64,000 nt of DNA from Mansonella perstans (GCA_037074765.1 JBAMDO010000189.1:44880-108879); one strand, 5' to 3'. Shown: positions 51,766 through 64,000, numbered from the stretch's first letter. Program-made: numbers and translations. The notes: generated by a model from the sequence alone, not told the origin.

Positions 51766-52923
51766 AAATTAACTTGTGTTATGTGCGTGGCTATTATGAA
51801 CTAGAACATTTCTGAAAGTTTTAAAGTCCTGAATTTGGATGGCATTCATTCAAAGAAAGGTTTTGTTTTAATGAATAAGCGATAAATTTTGCTGAACCTC
51901 AAAGTGCTAAGTTTCGTCCAATGTTTTGAGACTTTACAAGGATTTTTTCAAAATAGATTGTGCAATGCTTTAAAATTTTTCCTAGTGTAACAATAGTTAG
52001 AGATCTTTATTCTGTTATACGAGTTTTCTCTGTTAAATGAATTAATATAATTAATGTTAGTAATATACCTGTGTATCATGAACAATAGATTTATAGCAGG
52101 AAATAAATTATCGCATGATAGAGATTAAAAAATGCCTTAAGCAAGCTTTTATTTTTATAAGTCTTATTTAAAGAGAATTTCTTTATTACTCAATTAGCAA
52201 GAAGTTAGTGGATATGTATATTATATCTTTTTGTAAAACTCCGTCTTTTTCTATCGCTTATGATTTATTTTGCCGCTTACTGCATTATTATTTCCAAGCT
52301 CAAAAGTAACCTTAGCATACCTCAGCGTTGCATTGTTTCAGGTTCAAACATGTTCCTAAAATTTGATTTGATGTGATCATAGCCACTTTATTGCATCCAT
52401 ATTTAAATTAACTGTTTAAATTGAATTTATAGTATTCTAAGTAAGCTCATTCAATCTGTTATTAATCCTTTCTAGGTCTTCTTGAGAGGAGGCAACTTCT
52501 TAATAAATATTATTGATTATTGCATCTGTTATGTTATTAGTGGCTTAAATCATTAATTTATCTTTGTCAAATAGACCATGCTAAAAGCTTCAAAATCAGT
52601 TGTTATTATCTTGATAGTTGGCAAAAGATGAATTTTATCGTAATATATAGAATATATAGTTTCTATTGTACATCGACTGAGTTTGTTATGATGTTATGCA
52701 TGTAAAAATACGGTCTTTTAATTGCAGTGAATTTTATTCTATCGAGTGTTATCTCTTTCAAGTTTTTTTCTTTTTGGCAGATATTAAACAGTAATTACCA
52801 ATCATGTATGGAATTTAGTGCTATTTTGAGTATATAAGAAATATATTTTTTATTTTACTCTATTTAGTCGAGCCTTTATTTTATCTAAATCAATTATTTA
52901 TCACCCACATACAAATCAGTACA
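51766..52923. other. Intergenic between HCCS and COX15
   Basis: Non-coding, AT-rich, with polyadenylation-like AATAAA near 52102. The gap is too long for a typical worm operon linker (about 100 bases). A shared regulatory region is possible but not shown. Confidence 0.6.
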
Positions 52924-55673
52924 ATGATTTTATTGCATCGCCAAAAAAAGGATATTTCAGTGATGAGGTTGTTAGCACATGTTTTGACTAATCGAGCATC
53001 CACTAGCATCATCGGAAAGTTATCACTTCTCACTGGTCCGATATTTGTTAGCAACATAAAGGAGACATTTGGATCTTTTAAAATTTTGCAAATGTTAGTT
53101 CTTTTTTATTGATTGAAAATTTGCTTAGATGACAACCAGAGATAGATGATGTCTCGAGGTTGTGCTATATTTCGCTATTGTTATTTGAACTCTTGACAGG
53201 CATTCATTTATTAAGGGGGTCATTCTTACTAAAGTTTTAGAACGGATGCTCTAAAAAGACGTTTGGTACTTGGAGTGCCGCTATCACAGCACTTATCACC
53301 AGTGCAGCGTCGAACAATCGGAATGTGGTTGTTAGGATGTGCTGGAATGGTTTATGGGGCAGTTGCTTTGGGAGGTATTACAAGGCATGATTTAAAAGTT
53401 TTTTTCAGTTTCTTTATCCTCTGACTAATCCAGAATTGGAGACAATTGCAGATCCTATTCTAAATGATCAAATTTCTATTTTCAGATTGACAGAATCAGG
53501 GCTAAGTATGGTCAACTGGGACTTGTTTCGTACGATGAAGCCACCGTGGAGTAAAGATGAATGGGAAACTGAATTTGAACGTTATAAGCAATTTCCAGAA
53601 TACAAATTGTATATGCCATATTACATATAAGCGGTGTCGAATTACATTTATTGAAGAAAAATTAATTTTGGTAGTGAATCTGTGAAATACAGCATGACGC
53701 TTTATGATATGTAAAATTCTTTTTGAGAGTGAAAATTGTTTCCTTAAAAAATTGATGACTGCATAATTTTTGTAGCAAAAATAGTAATGAAGAGATGACA
53801 CTGGGAGAATTCAAATTTATTTGGACGATGGAATACATTCATCGAATGTGGGGACGGACGTTAGGAATCATTTTCCTAGTTCCTTGCGCATTTTTTTGGG
53901 CCAAAGGTCGCTTCTCTTCAGCAATGAAGAAAAGAATGTTTGTTGCCGGTACTCTTATTTGCTTGCAGGCAAGTTATTTCATTCGTGTCAACGCCCTTAT
54001 TTGGTCAAAATAACAGAAACATTGCTTTGTAGGCTCATGTAATTTTGGTAATCTGCGCAATTTGCTAAAATAATTTCCGAACATTCCGTTGTTGCAGGGA
54101 TTCATTGGTTGGTGGATGGTAAAGTCAGGGTTGGATCCAAGGAATAATTCTAATCAAGAAATACCTCGTGTTTCGCAATATCGTTTAGCTACTCATCTGA
54201 CACTTGCTTTTGTTCTTTACACCATGTTTTTGTGGACTGGTCTTTCACATGTTTTTAAACCCGATGATGTATATTTTTCTTCCTCAGTTTATGAAATTTA
54301 AATGAAATGATTAAGTTCTTATGCGAAGATTACGTAAACTCAATCTGACATCTGAACTTGTTGGCTAACTTGAATTTTGTTTTATTAGTGACCGCATGAT
54401 AGAAAGAGTTGGTTTTTTTAACCGTTTTCTGACTGTTCATGTTAGTTTTCCAAACTGCTTAATTATTATGGACGAAACGTTTCAATATTTTCCTTGATTA
54501 AAAACATCCCTGGTGTCATATATTTTAATCAGCTTTATTTTTTTAGTGGAATTTTTTAACCAGTTTAGAATTGAGGATATTGAAGATCCAATTTTATCCC
54601 CCCTGAAAAAAACTAAAAGCCAATACGGTTCTCTCGAGTTTAGTTTTTGTCAATTTTATAAGTAAATTTTGTGGTATTCGTAATTAATGGATTTTCAGCA
54701 CACAAATATTAACAAAATTGGACGATTGCGTGGTATGACACATCTTTCGAAAACGATGATTATTTTGACTGCAGTGATCGGTTAAATTTGTTTATTCTTG
54801 GGCTAAAAAGCAAAAGATATTGTGAAAATATTTAGCTTCCATGATTTCAAATTATCTGAAGGATTTATTTCACTTTAATTGCAGGAGCTTTTGTTGCTGG
54901 TTTGGATGCTGGATTAGTTTACAATTCATGGCCGAAATATGCAGGAAGCTGGCTTCCAGAAGATTTGTGGCTTAAAGATCCGAAATGGCGAAATTTTTTT
55001 GAAAATCCAACAACTGCTCAATTCATGCATCGGAATATGGTTAACTTTTTTTAAGTTTCTTGTGATTTCGATTCGTTTTTCTGTTCACAACAAATGCAGG
55101 TTAGGAATATTTTGTATGATTTTTTTTTGGCATCAATATTCTTTATACTTCTAAATCCAAGCTGTTAATTCATTCTTTGTTCGAAATTGCTTTTTTTCGC
55201 AATTTTTTATCTATAGGCCTATTTGACAGTGCTTTCGGTAACGCTGACATGGCTTTTTGGACGTCGTATGCTTCTTGGTCGGCGCGCCAAAATTGCACTA
55301 CATTCATTGATGGGTACGATATACTTGCAGGCCTTTCTAGGGATTGCTACTTTGGTAAATTGTTTTAAATCATCCAAGTTTTTCACTTGATCTTTTTTTG
55401 AAAAAACTTAATTGAATTCTTACTCTAATGTTTCCAAAAATTTGAGTGTGATAATACAAGTGTGATCATCTGATAATCTTGAAAATCTTAACAGTTGTAG
55501 ATATTGAAATTCGTGGCCTTGTTATGGCTCGTGATATTGAATATTAAGTGAATCCCGGATTTCAGGTCCATTACGTGCCGGTTTATTTGGGTGCCATGCA
55601 TCAGAATGTATCGGTAGCTGTAATAACATCTGCTTTCTGGCTATCAAACGAAATTCGTCGTGTGCCAAAATAA
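52924..55673 (+). CDS. COX15: Heme A synthase COX15
   Basis: Inner-membrane enzyme that oxidises heme O to heme A for cytochrome c oxidase. Exons: 52924-53093, 53241-53384, 53486-53608, 53776-53968, 54098-54268, 54699-54780, 54885-55039, 55217-55354, 55566-55673; 427 residues (human 410). Family strings: [81 protein letters not shown] and AMHQNVSV. The four heme-binding histidines (EYIHR, ATHL, FMHR, AMHQ) are all present. The basic N-terminus fits a mitochondrial presequence; ATG 52963 is an alternative start. Two introns use GC donors: GCATGA at 53385 (weak) and GCAAGT at 53969 (strong). AATAAA is at 55963. It may be functionally coupled with the upstream HCCS, since both handle heme for respiratory cytochromes. 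Confidence 0.94.
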
Positions 55674-57313
55674 AGATTTGCTAATCATCATTACGATAGT
55701 AAATGTGTTCGACTCAAAGATGATTACTTGCGGAAGTACTATAAGTTTTCATAAATGGAACTTAGTTGTATCGACTGAATTTAAGTGCTTCTGTCAACGC
55801 AGAAATTAAGCTATGATCATCAAGCAGTGGTATTTCTTTTCACTTTTAGAATGTTCGTTCAGAGTATATATTGTTATGTTCATATTGTTGTTTTATTTAA
55901 GAAATAATTTTGCTTTCATAGTTCACATCATTTTTGCTCGTTTCACCGTTTAGTTTATACGCAATAAAAATTTCCTACCTTTTTGAATTAATACATTTAA
56001 ATGAAATAAGAAGACTGCTTGAATTCAAACGTTTAAACATTGTTGTCAGGTAGGAATTCAAATCGTCAACGCTTCCTGAAAATGGAGAGGTGTATTGCCT
56101 ACCAATTTTCTTTTTGCTTTTGCCTGATCTTTTCTGGACTACTTCTCCTATGCTGGAAGTATTACATAACCAAAAGTGTATTGTATTGATCTATTCGATA
56201 ATTTTTTAGTTGTAAGCGAATTCGTTAGTTGAAATTTCATTGAGAAACAAATGAATTTGGTTCAAATAAGTGCAGAACCGTAAAGTATGATTGGAATCCT
56301 AATTGAACCAATTATCGATTAAATGTTTTGCTTAAACATACAACCAGAAAACTTCATACTTGCAAAAAACTGAAGTGAAAATCTGTAAAATGATTTTTAA
56401 TTATGCATACATGCTTTTTGAAATGCTACCATTTTAAAACTTTCAAGAACTTCAATAATTAAGAGGCGTAAGATCATAAAAATTAAGAAAACTTGTTTTC
56501 TTTTGCAACCTTTCTGTAGCTTAAGAAAAGTTACAAAAATATCCTTTATCCAATTAAAGAGCCACGTTTTCTTGGAGAGCAGACAAGTTTTTTAATTTCA
56601 ACTGCTGGAAACATTTCATAACACTTTTAAAATTGTAATTTATAAATCAATTCAACGAATTATGTAAGTTAATCTTTTGAAAATGCGTTTCAAAAATAAT
56701 TAATAGCAAATAATTATTCTTTATCATTGGCTAGTTATTTAAGTAATTTTTTTCTCCAAATGACCCACCATTCAAAAGAAGTTGAAGTAAAGCGGGAGAA
56801 ACTACTTAATTGATCCACTCGAATTACTTAGATGAGATCTTATTCAATGATCAATTGTATTGATACAACGGACAACAGCAATCTCTTTTGGATTCCGACA
56901 ATATATACTCATTTGTGATAGTAATTGCTTATAATAACTTTCGTAGGGATAAGCAATACTATCTAAGTTTTGCCAATCTTTTGGCCAGAAGGGACAAAAG
57001 GACTGAAAAGGAATAGAAAAAAGCAAATTTTCTTCATTTATTCCAATTTTATGTCAGCATATCTAACCCAATCTTTTTTCTTCCCATCAAGTTGAACTTA
57101 CCTGACATTACGGTATCTTTTCGGAAATGTCGTTAAAGCTATCTTATTATGAAAAATATGATATTCGAATATCTCAAATTAAGTAATAACAGTGCCAGCA
57201 AGTTGTTAAGTTTGGCTATTTATTGGTTTAGCGTCAATTATTTCGTCTTTAAGGCCAAAATTTTGACCGCATTGGGAAAGGAAATTCGATAAATCGCTAA
57301 AAAAACTGATTAA
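55674..57313. other. Intergenic, with a possible small divergent gene
   Basis: COX15 3' sequence, then AT-rich DNA without clear genes. A small minus-strand candidate at 56844-57108 would be divergent from WDR-23 and share its upstream region; it is listed separately with low confidence. Confidence 0.5.
56844..57108 (-). CDS. Possible small two-exon gene, unrecognised
   Basis: A micro-exon ATGTCAG (57108-57102) is followed by a perfect GTAAGT donor. The frame at 56977-56844 after a CCAAAAG acceptor would complete a 46-residue protein beginning MSDWQNLDSIAYPYESYYKQ and ending at TGA. A stronger acceptor (CTTTTCAG at about 57011-57004) opens the same frame further up but does not match the phase of the micro-exon. 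Codon content looks protein-like, with Cys, Tyr and Trp. I recognise no family. Confidence 0.27.
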
Positions 57314-60300
57314 ATGGAAGCTAGTGAATCCAATCCATTTGATGTGAGTTATATGTGTATTTCATTGGATTTTGCAACATTTTAATTGCTCTTTTAAATT
57401 TTGAAAATATTTTCAAATTTACTTCCAGAACACTTTGAATTTAAAGCTATGGACAGCCTCTTTATCCGGTTCATTTATACCAAATATGTCCATTGATAGA
57501 ATGATTAAAAGACGTGAACTGGGTAGACGTGAGAGGCCAATATGTCATCATTTATCATCTATGCCAGAAGGATCTGTAAGAAGCAATCAAAGATCGTCTC
57601 TATCAAATGCATCCAATGCTTTCACGCTGAGCGAGAAAGCTTGTCTTGTGAATAGGTGAATAGTTCAATTAAATTTTAATTAAACTGATTCAATTAAACT
57701 TTATTCTTGACGTAATGTTATTTCTACTTCCTTGTACGTTTCTTGTATATTGTTGTTGTTATTAACTGCAGATTTCTACCCAATAGTTGCAATTTGATCG
57801 CAGCGAATCCCAATTCTGAATTTTCCCATTGTTTATATTTACCTAACGAGCAATTTGTTGTTTTAGATGACGGTAAATGTTTTCTTCCAATTACTATTAC
57901 CAATTTATCGATATTTATCCTTGTGGAATTTCGCACACAAAACATAATGTTGTTTAATTCAACAATTCTTTCTGGCTTTGTAAAACTAAGATTAGCAATA
58001 TATCAAATTAGGAGTGTAACAACAATTAGCTTTCAAAATTCATTTCACTGAAATGTTTTTCATAATTTAATAGATGAATAAGTTCATCGGCGATATTTTC
58101 ACCATATATCATATATGATATTGCTTTATTCCATATAACTCCGTAATATTCCAGTTAATGTTCAAGAATTATTATTAAATTGTCCTTTGTTTTTTTTTTT
58201 TTTTTCATGCAATTTTTACTTTCTGTTTTTTTCTATAAATATTTGTTAAAAAAAATTAAATTTTTTTCTATTTAAAACTGTTTCAGAAAGACGGTTGTAT
58301 TTTTTTGCTCGCCAACAATCAGAATATAAATCAGTAAACATTGACGACCGTTTAACTACCATACGAAATTGGCGTATTACTGATTTTGCTTGCAATACAA
58401 GGGGTGATCAATTAACATGTACAGCTTCTAATGTAAATGGTATCTTTTTCGAGTTGCTGTTTTTTTAAATTTTTCTTATTGTTTGGTCAAAATTTTAAAT
58501 AATTTATTTTTCAAACGAAAAAACAGAAAAAAATTTGCGTGTAATTGCTGAAAAAGTGAAATTCAGACTAATTTTACTCTATTTACTAAATAGTGAATGT
58601 GAAATATTTGACCAAATTATTGCATAAAATAGGCGAGGAATATTGTAGTTCACTACGCTCACATAATACAATTTTATGATGAAACAAGACGGGTGAGATA
58701 TCATGAAATACCGCCATCACCACAATATGGAATGTAAATTAATGCTTAATAATATTGCTGCATTTCCTTTTTTTATTTTTTCTTCAAACAAATTATTTAA
58801 ATTTAAGTTTTCTATTCATTTTATGCTCAACTTTTTTATGTTCTGCTTTTCTTTTTTTTTGTAATAGGAGTATGTGCAATTTCCTATTAATAAAATAATT
58901 GGTTTTATACAAAAACCTCAGAATTTTAAATAAAGGAAAAAGAATATAAAAATTTCAGGAGAACACATTTTTGCATACGTTACACATTAGATGATGAATA
59001 TTTGGTATTTGGTGCAATAGGTGGTGTTTTAGGTATCTTGCATGCCAGGCAACCATTATGGTATACTGTATGAAATTTTTCATTTGTTTAAAATTTAAAC
59101 TAAAGTCAAAAAGAATAAAGTAAAATTCAACGTGATGTTTTCAGCATGATGCATAATATGATAATGGAAGCAAATTGCGTGATGATTTGTATGCAAACAA
59201 GACGTCCTTGCAAAAAAATATTCTGGAAAATTTTAGGAAGCTTGTTTTTGAAATCCGTTTTGCTGAATATGCTATAATGTTGTATATTGTGTGTTTCATA
59301 ATAAAAGTGAAAAAAAAAATTAAAAATTAAAACTTAAAAAAGAAAAGAGATGAAATATTTTTACAGTTTAAAGCTCACGATACTGATGTTAGAGCAATTC
59401 ACTGTTCAAAAGCTAATCCACATCTTTTCTATAGCGGAAGTCTTGATGGATCTTGCAAAGTAAGAGAATTTTTTTTATTTCGATATTCAATCATTAAATT
59501 AACAGTAAAAAAATCAACGATAGAATTACCTTTTACAGTATTCGTTTGCACTGGATCTTTTACATAATCAAAAGGCGAAAGAATTTACCTTAATGATAAA
59601 TAAAATTGTCAAGCTATAGTTTAGTGATTTGTATAACTCAGTATGTTAAACTTTTGTTGGAAAAGCGTAACAATAGTTATTGGCGTAAAGGTTGTGAATT
59701 TATTACTACATGAACAAATTATTAATAGCGGTAAAATTAGATACTGTTATACATATAAACTAAAAATCATTGCATTTAGTTGTGGGATACACGCACACTT
59801 GATAGTAACATTCCAGTTGCGATTACAGCCGGAAATAAATATAGCATAAATTATATTGATGGTGATAGTTATGATAAATATATCGTAACAACTTCTGTTA
59901 TTGGAACATTTACTATTTGGGATTTGCGTCGATTTCCCGACGTTAGTTCAAAAATTATTTTTATCATAAATATTTATGTAATATTCAATTTACGTATAGC
60001 ATATTAAATTGAAAGATTTTGCTATTTTCCTTCTTTTTCTCTTTTTAATATCATTTCATGCAAGCAGCAAAAGAATCCGTTTCTAGAATCTTTCATTTAA
60101 CTTGCAACAAAATGAACAGGGAGTAACTCATTCGAGAATAATAAATCATTTTCATCCAGGTCATTAAATATTAATTTATTTTGTTGGCAAAAAAATCATT
60201 GAAACTAACATTACAAGTTAAATTAGTGTTATTGGAAAAAGGAACAAAGAACTTAATAAGTGTAAAGTAGTTCATTAATCATTTATAAATTCCCAATTTC

Positions 60301-60895
60301 GCAAGATATGATGTAATTTTTCACATTAATAATTTAACATTAATATTAAAATTAAATTTTAAGATTAAATTAATAATACATTTTAATTAGCACTAAATAT
60401 AAGACCGACAAATGAACGGGAAATTTTTGGCCGAGCAAAATTTTCACCAGAGAGAACCGGACATCGATATGTTTATTGCAGCAGCGTTAGTGGACGCGTT
60501 TATAGTAAGAATTATACAAATAATTTTTACATGTTAGTTGATTATTCAAGTAATTAATTGGAAAGAGTACTAGTTTACTTTTTTTAACAATTTTTTTTAG
60601 TTTTCGATATTTTGTCCGGTGAAGTAATTCAATCATATCAAATGTGCACCGCGAAAATATGCGACAGCAGGTGGCATCCAAACGATAACGAAATTATTAG
60701 CATAGCGGTAATACAAGCAAATGTTTTTTTATTAATTTATGATCTTTGCTTTTTCTTCTCAAGTTAAATTTCAGTTAAAAAACAAAAAATAATTGTTTTT
60801 GGCTTATCTGTTAAAAAGAAGAAATTGTTTAGGAACATGGTAGAATAATAAGATGGTATCATAACCGCACACGTGCTACTGATGACATCGATTAA
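57314..60895 (+). CDS. wdr-23: DCAF11 / WDR-23 WD40 protein
   Basis: WDR-23/DCAF11 is a WD40 substrate receptor of CUL4-DDB1; in C. elegans it targets the stress factor SKN-1, and its vertebrate counterpart targets Nrf2. Exons found: 57314-57343, 57429-57655, 57772-57872, 58287-58432, 58633-58733, 58959-59067, 59367-59459, 59780-59941, 60391-60504, 60601-60707, 60833-60895. Blade sequences in the DCAF11 order: NWRITDFACNTRGDQL, YLVFGAIGGVLGILHAR, FKAHDTDVRAIHCS, LFYSGSLDGSCKLWDTRTLD, INYIDGDSYDKYIVTT, TIWDLRRF, FSPERTGHRYVYCSS, FDILSGEVIQSY and HGRIIRWYHNR. The join between 59941 (phase 0) and 60391 does not keep frame, so a small exon is missing from my model. It would hold the linker seen after RRF in the human protein. 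The last exons lie in the left arm of the terminal inverted repeat. Confidence 0.87.
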
Positions 60896-61948
60896 ATAAT
60901 TCCTTAAACAATAATTTTGATCCGAAAAAAAAGTTATTCATTTTTACTGCAAATTTAATTTTAGGCATTATTTAATATTTTCTTTTCATATAAATTTTAC
61001 TGCTATGAACATTTTCGATGTTGTTTTTTATTTATTTTTTTAAACTTTTTCTCTCAGATAATTTAATGGATTCTTACGCTAGCAATAGTAGCCATAGGCT
61101 ACTTTTCTTTTGTTCTTGCAAGCAAAGCTTAAAAAGAAGAAATTGTTCAGCAATAGGCTTCAATCATGCATCTGCTAAATGTTTTTTGTAAACTTAGTAT
61201 TAATACAATGAAATTGAGCCAAGTTAGTACACAAATCAAGTGCATCCTTTAGGTATTATTTATCTGAAATATTCATTATCATTATCTTGCAAATTTTCGT
61301 TCCTTTTTTATAAATTTCTGTTGCAAACTGTTGCAAAATTTTTAATTGTATAAATTTAGCGAAAAAAATTCAGTTTATTTCCCAAATTCTTTCAAATTGT
61401 ATCTTCTCTCCATTTTTTAATTTTTCCCTTTTGAATATTTATTTTTTTCTTAAGGCCTTTGAGGAATCATGCTTGTACAATTTATCATTTCACACTTAAA
61501 ACAAAGTTATGAAATTTAGGGAGGAGATGGACGTTACTTAGTCATTTTTTTTCTTTTGTAATTTTTGGTTTTATAAGTGACTTACTTATGCATATTTTAT
61601 GAAGCTTCATGTATATTACATGAATAAAAAATCAAATATATCTTATAGTTCAATCTCAGCTACAGTTAAAATTGCATCAGTCGACACAATTTTATTTGGA
61701 ATTGCAAACTGAAAATTAAAAATCAAAATTGGTAAAAGAATCCCAAAAAAATGATATGCTGTACATCCAATAGTTCAATCAGTTAATCCAGAAATTTTTC
61801 TTTGTATTTTGACTGAGATGTTTTCAGGATATATCAGAATTCATCGAAAGTGTTCATCCATTTCATTGATAGTTGTTGTGAATTTTACATTTGAATAATT
61901 TTTAGATCATCAAATCATATTTTCCTTAAATCCAATCTCGTTTCCTCA
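60681..61948 (+). repeat. Left arm of a large inverted repeat
   Basis: This pairs, in reverse complement, with 62742-64000. Checked anchor pairs include TTAAGGCCTTTGAGGAATCA at about 61453 against 63220, TGCAAGCAAAGCTTAAAAAG at about 61117 against 63557, and the inner boundary TTTCCTCA (61941-61948) against TGAGGAAA (62742-62749). Differences are few: single bases and short homopolymer indels. The arm covers the last two WDR-23 exons and their 3' flank. The first bases of the arm mismatch slightly at the window edge. Confidence 0.95.
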
Positions 61949-62741
61949 AGTACTTCGACTGCGAGCTAAAATACTGCATGTCAAGATTAAAATTAAAACT
62001 TGAAGTTTTATTAGGTATGAACGAAATATATTATAACTAAATAATGATAGGAATAAATAATGAAAATGATAATGCATGTACTAGAGGCTGTATAAGCCAA
62101 CTGATCACCTTTTTTGGACAAAATCAGTAATAAATTCACTATCCGGAACAATAAACTGAGTTATGCAAATTTATCAATTTTACCAGAAAAAAACCTATAC
62201 TCAATGTTTGTTCCAAATCCACCTGGTGCTTGGACTTTTTTAAATGATAATTTGTCTTTGCAAATAAACTTGATATTTTATTTACATATCGTTGCTTTGT
62301 ATACTTGAATTTTACATTTGAAATTCTCAAACCACTTTGAACTTTCGAACTTTTCCTTAATTTCAAGTCACTAAAAAGTAATTACCTTTTTTTTAATTTC
62401 AGAAGAAAAAATAAAGAAGTTTGGGTCAAATGTAGAATTCAATTTTTTTCTAAAAAAATTTTTAAAACATGATTTTGAATGATACTAACAAAATTCTTCA
62501 TTTATATCAATTTTCACTGATTAAAATTCATCATCTGCAGGAATCAATGAACGATTATAAAGGGAATTGCTGCATCTAGTTGATTTTGTCCATATTTTAT
62601 TTTTTTTTCGCGCTTTCTGATTTTTTTTGAATTTATCATAATAATAACTGAATTGCGTGTTTTTAATTTTTCCCATTCCAAATGATTGTTTAAAGAGATG
62701 CGGCGATTATTTGTGCCACCATAAAATCCTTGTAAATGAAA
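61949..62741. other. Spacer of the inverted repeat
   Basis: About 793 bases of AT-rich single-copy sequence between the arms. No gene is supported; a 64-codon frame at 62114 and its antisense counterpart look like chance. TTTGGACAAAATCAG and its near reverse complement TTGATTTTGTCC occur near the two ends of the spacer. Confidence 0.7.
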
Positions 62742-64000
62742 TGAGGAAACGAGATTGGATTTAAGGAAAATATGATTTGATGATTTAAAAATTATTCAAA
62801 TGTAAAATTCACAATAACTATCAATGAAATGATGAAACACTTTCGATGAATTTGATATATCCTGAAAACATCTCACTCAAAATACAAAGAAAAATTTCTG
62901 GATTAACTGATTGAACTATTGGATGTACAGCATATCATTTTTTTGGGATTCTTTTACCAATTTTGATTTTTAATTTTCAGTTTGCAATTCCAAATAAAAT
63001 TGTGTCGACTGATGCAATTTTAACTGTAGCTGAGATTGAACTATAAGATATATTTGATTTTTTATTCATGTAATATACATGAAGCTTCATAAAATATGCA
63101 TAAGTAAGTCACTTATAAAACCAAAAATTACAAAAGAAAAAAAATGACTAAGTAAGGTCCATCTCCTCCCTAAATTTCATAACTTTGTTTTAAGTGTGAA
63201 ATGATAAATTGTACAAGCATGATTCCTCAAAGGCCTTAAGAAAATATAAATATTCAAAAGGGAAAAATTAAAAAATGGAGAGAAGATACAATTTGAAAGA
63301 ATTTGGGAAATAAACTGAATTTTTTCGCTAAATTTATACAATTAAAAATTTTGCAACAGTTTGCAACAGAAATTTATAAAAAAGGAACGAAAATTTGCAA
63401 GATAATGATAATGAATATTTCAGATAAATAATACCTAAAGGATGCACTTGATTTGTGTACTAACTTGGCTCAATTTCATTGTATTAATACCAAGTTTACA
63501 AAAAACATTTAGCAGATGCATGATTGAAGCCTATTGCTGAACAATTTCTTCTTTTTAAGCTTTGCTTGCAAGAACAAAAGAAAAGTAGCCTATGGCTACT
63601 ATTGCTAGCGTAAGAATCCATTAAATTATCTGAGAAAAAGTTTAAAAAAATAAATAAAAAACAACATCGAAAATGTTCATAGCAGTAAAATTTATATGAA
63701 AAGAAAATATTAATAATGCCTAAAATTAAATTTTGCAGTAAAATGAATAACTTTTTTTTCGGATCAAAATTATTGTTTAAGGAATTATTTAATCGATGTC
63801 ATCAGTAGCACGTGTGCGGTTATGATACCATCTTATTATTCTACCATGTTCCTAAACAATTTCTTCTTTTTAACAGATAAGCCAAAAACAATTATTTTTG
63901 TTTTTTAACTGAAATTTAACTTGAGAAGAAAAAAAAGATCATAAATTAATAAAAAACATTTGCTTGTATTACCGCTATGCTAATAATTTCGTTATCGTTG
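62742..64000 (-). repeat. Right arm of the large inverted repeat (continues past the window)
   Basis: Inverted copy of 60681-61948. The similarity is still running at the last base, so the true arm length cannot be seen. Divergence by eye is on the order of one or two percent, mostly in homopolymers, which points to a recent event, gene conversion between arms, or an assembly fold-back. Confidence 0.95.
63789..64000 (-). pseudogene. Inverted second copy of the WDR-23 3' exons (partial)
   Basis: On the minus strand 63851-63789 repeats the WDR-23 terminal exon with its stop (EHGRIIRWYHNRTRATDDID), acceptor TTTAG included. The next exon upstream begins at 63973, with donor GTAATA, and leaves the window. 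Reading frame and splice sites are intact in what is visible. It may be an intact inverted paralogue, a truncated copy, or an assembly artefact; the window ends too soon to tell. Confidence 0.8.

Overview
The window is eukaryotic, AT-rich DNA with compact multi-exon genes, T-rich acceptors (mostly TTTCAG or TTTTAG) and GT donors. The gene set points to a nematode: a beta-tubulin with the nematode-type Phe200, a secreted EB-module cysteine-rich protein, and worm-like short exons. I infer a parasitic, probably filarial, nematode from the base composition, repeat style and protein flavour, but the sequence alone does not prove this. No bacterial features, CRISPR arrays, rRNA or convincing tRNA genes were seen.

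Layout, left to right. 1-1.6 kb holds the 3' part of a snurportin-1 gene (+) with a tandemly duplicated exon. 3.5-5.9 kb is an unrecognised coiled-coil protein gene (+). 8.2-14.9 kb is an 18-exon gene (+) that I identify as the CUL4 adaptor DCAF17. 16.1-21.1 kb is FAD synthase, FLAD1 (+). 25.1-25.5 kb is a small single-pass membrane protein (-). 26.3-27.1 kb is a broken intronless ORF (+). 32.0-34.1 kb is the mitochondrial 2-oxoglutarate/malate carrier (+). 37.2-38.6 kb is DJ-1 (+). 39.3-42.8 kb is a secreted EB-module protein (-). 45.6-48.2 kb is beta-tubulin (-). 49.9-51.8 kb is holocytochrome c synthase (+). 52.9-55.7 kb is COX15, heme A synthase (+). 57.3-60.9 kb is DCAF11/WDR-23 (+). The window ends in a large, nearly perfect inverted repeat (arms about 1.26 kb, spacer about 0.8 kb) that re-copies the 3' end of WDR-23 on the opposite strand.

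How the genes relate. Several products act in mitochondria or redox metabolism: FAD synthesis, the 2-oxoglutarate carrier, DJ-1, heme attachment to cytochrome c, and heme A for cytochrome oxidase. HCCS and COX15 lie head to tail. Two genes encode substrate receptors of CUL4-DDB1 ubiquitin ligases (DCAF17 and DCAF11). The spacings are larger than those of classical worm operons, so I claim no operon.

The most interesting structure is not a new gene family but how repeats are placed. Three genes carry tandem duplications that span an exon's 5' splice site: the snurportin exon (about 178 bp x2), FLAD1 (26 bp x about 6) and the EB protein (21 bp x about 4). There are also three GC-AG introns, a dispersed repeat, two unrelated 37-bp-period arrays, and the terminal palindrome. 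All exon coordinates were derived by hand from splice signals, reading-frame continuity and remembered family sequences. No alignment or search was run.
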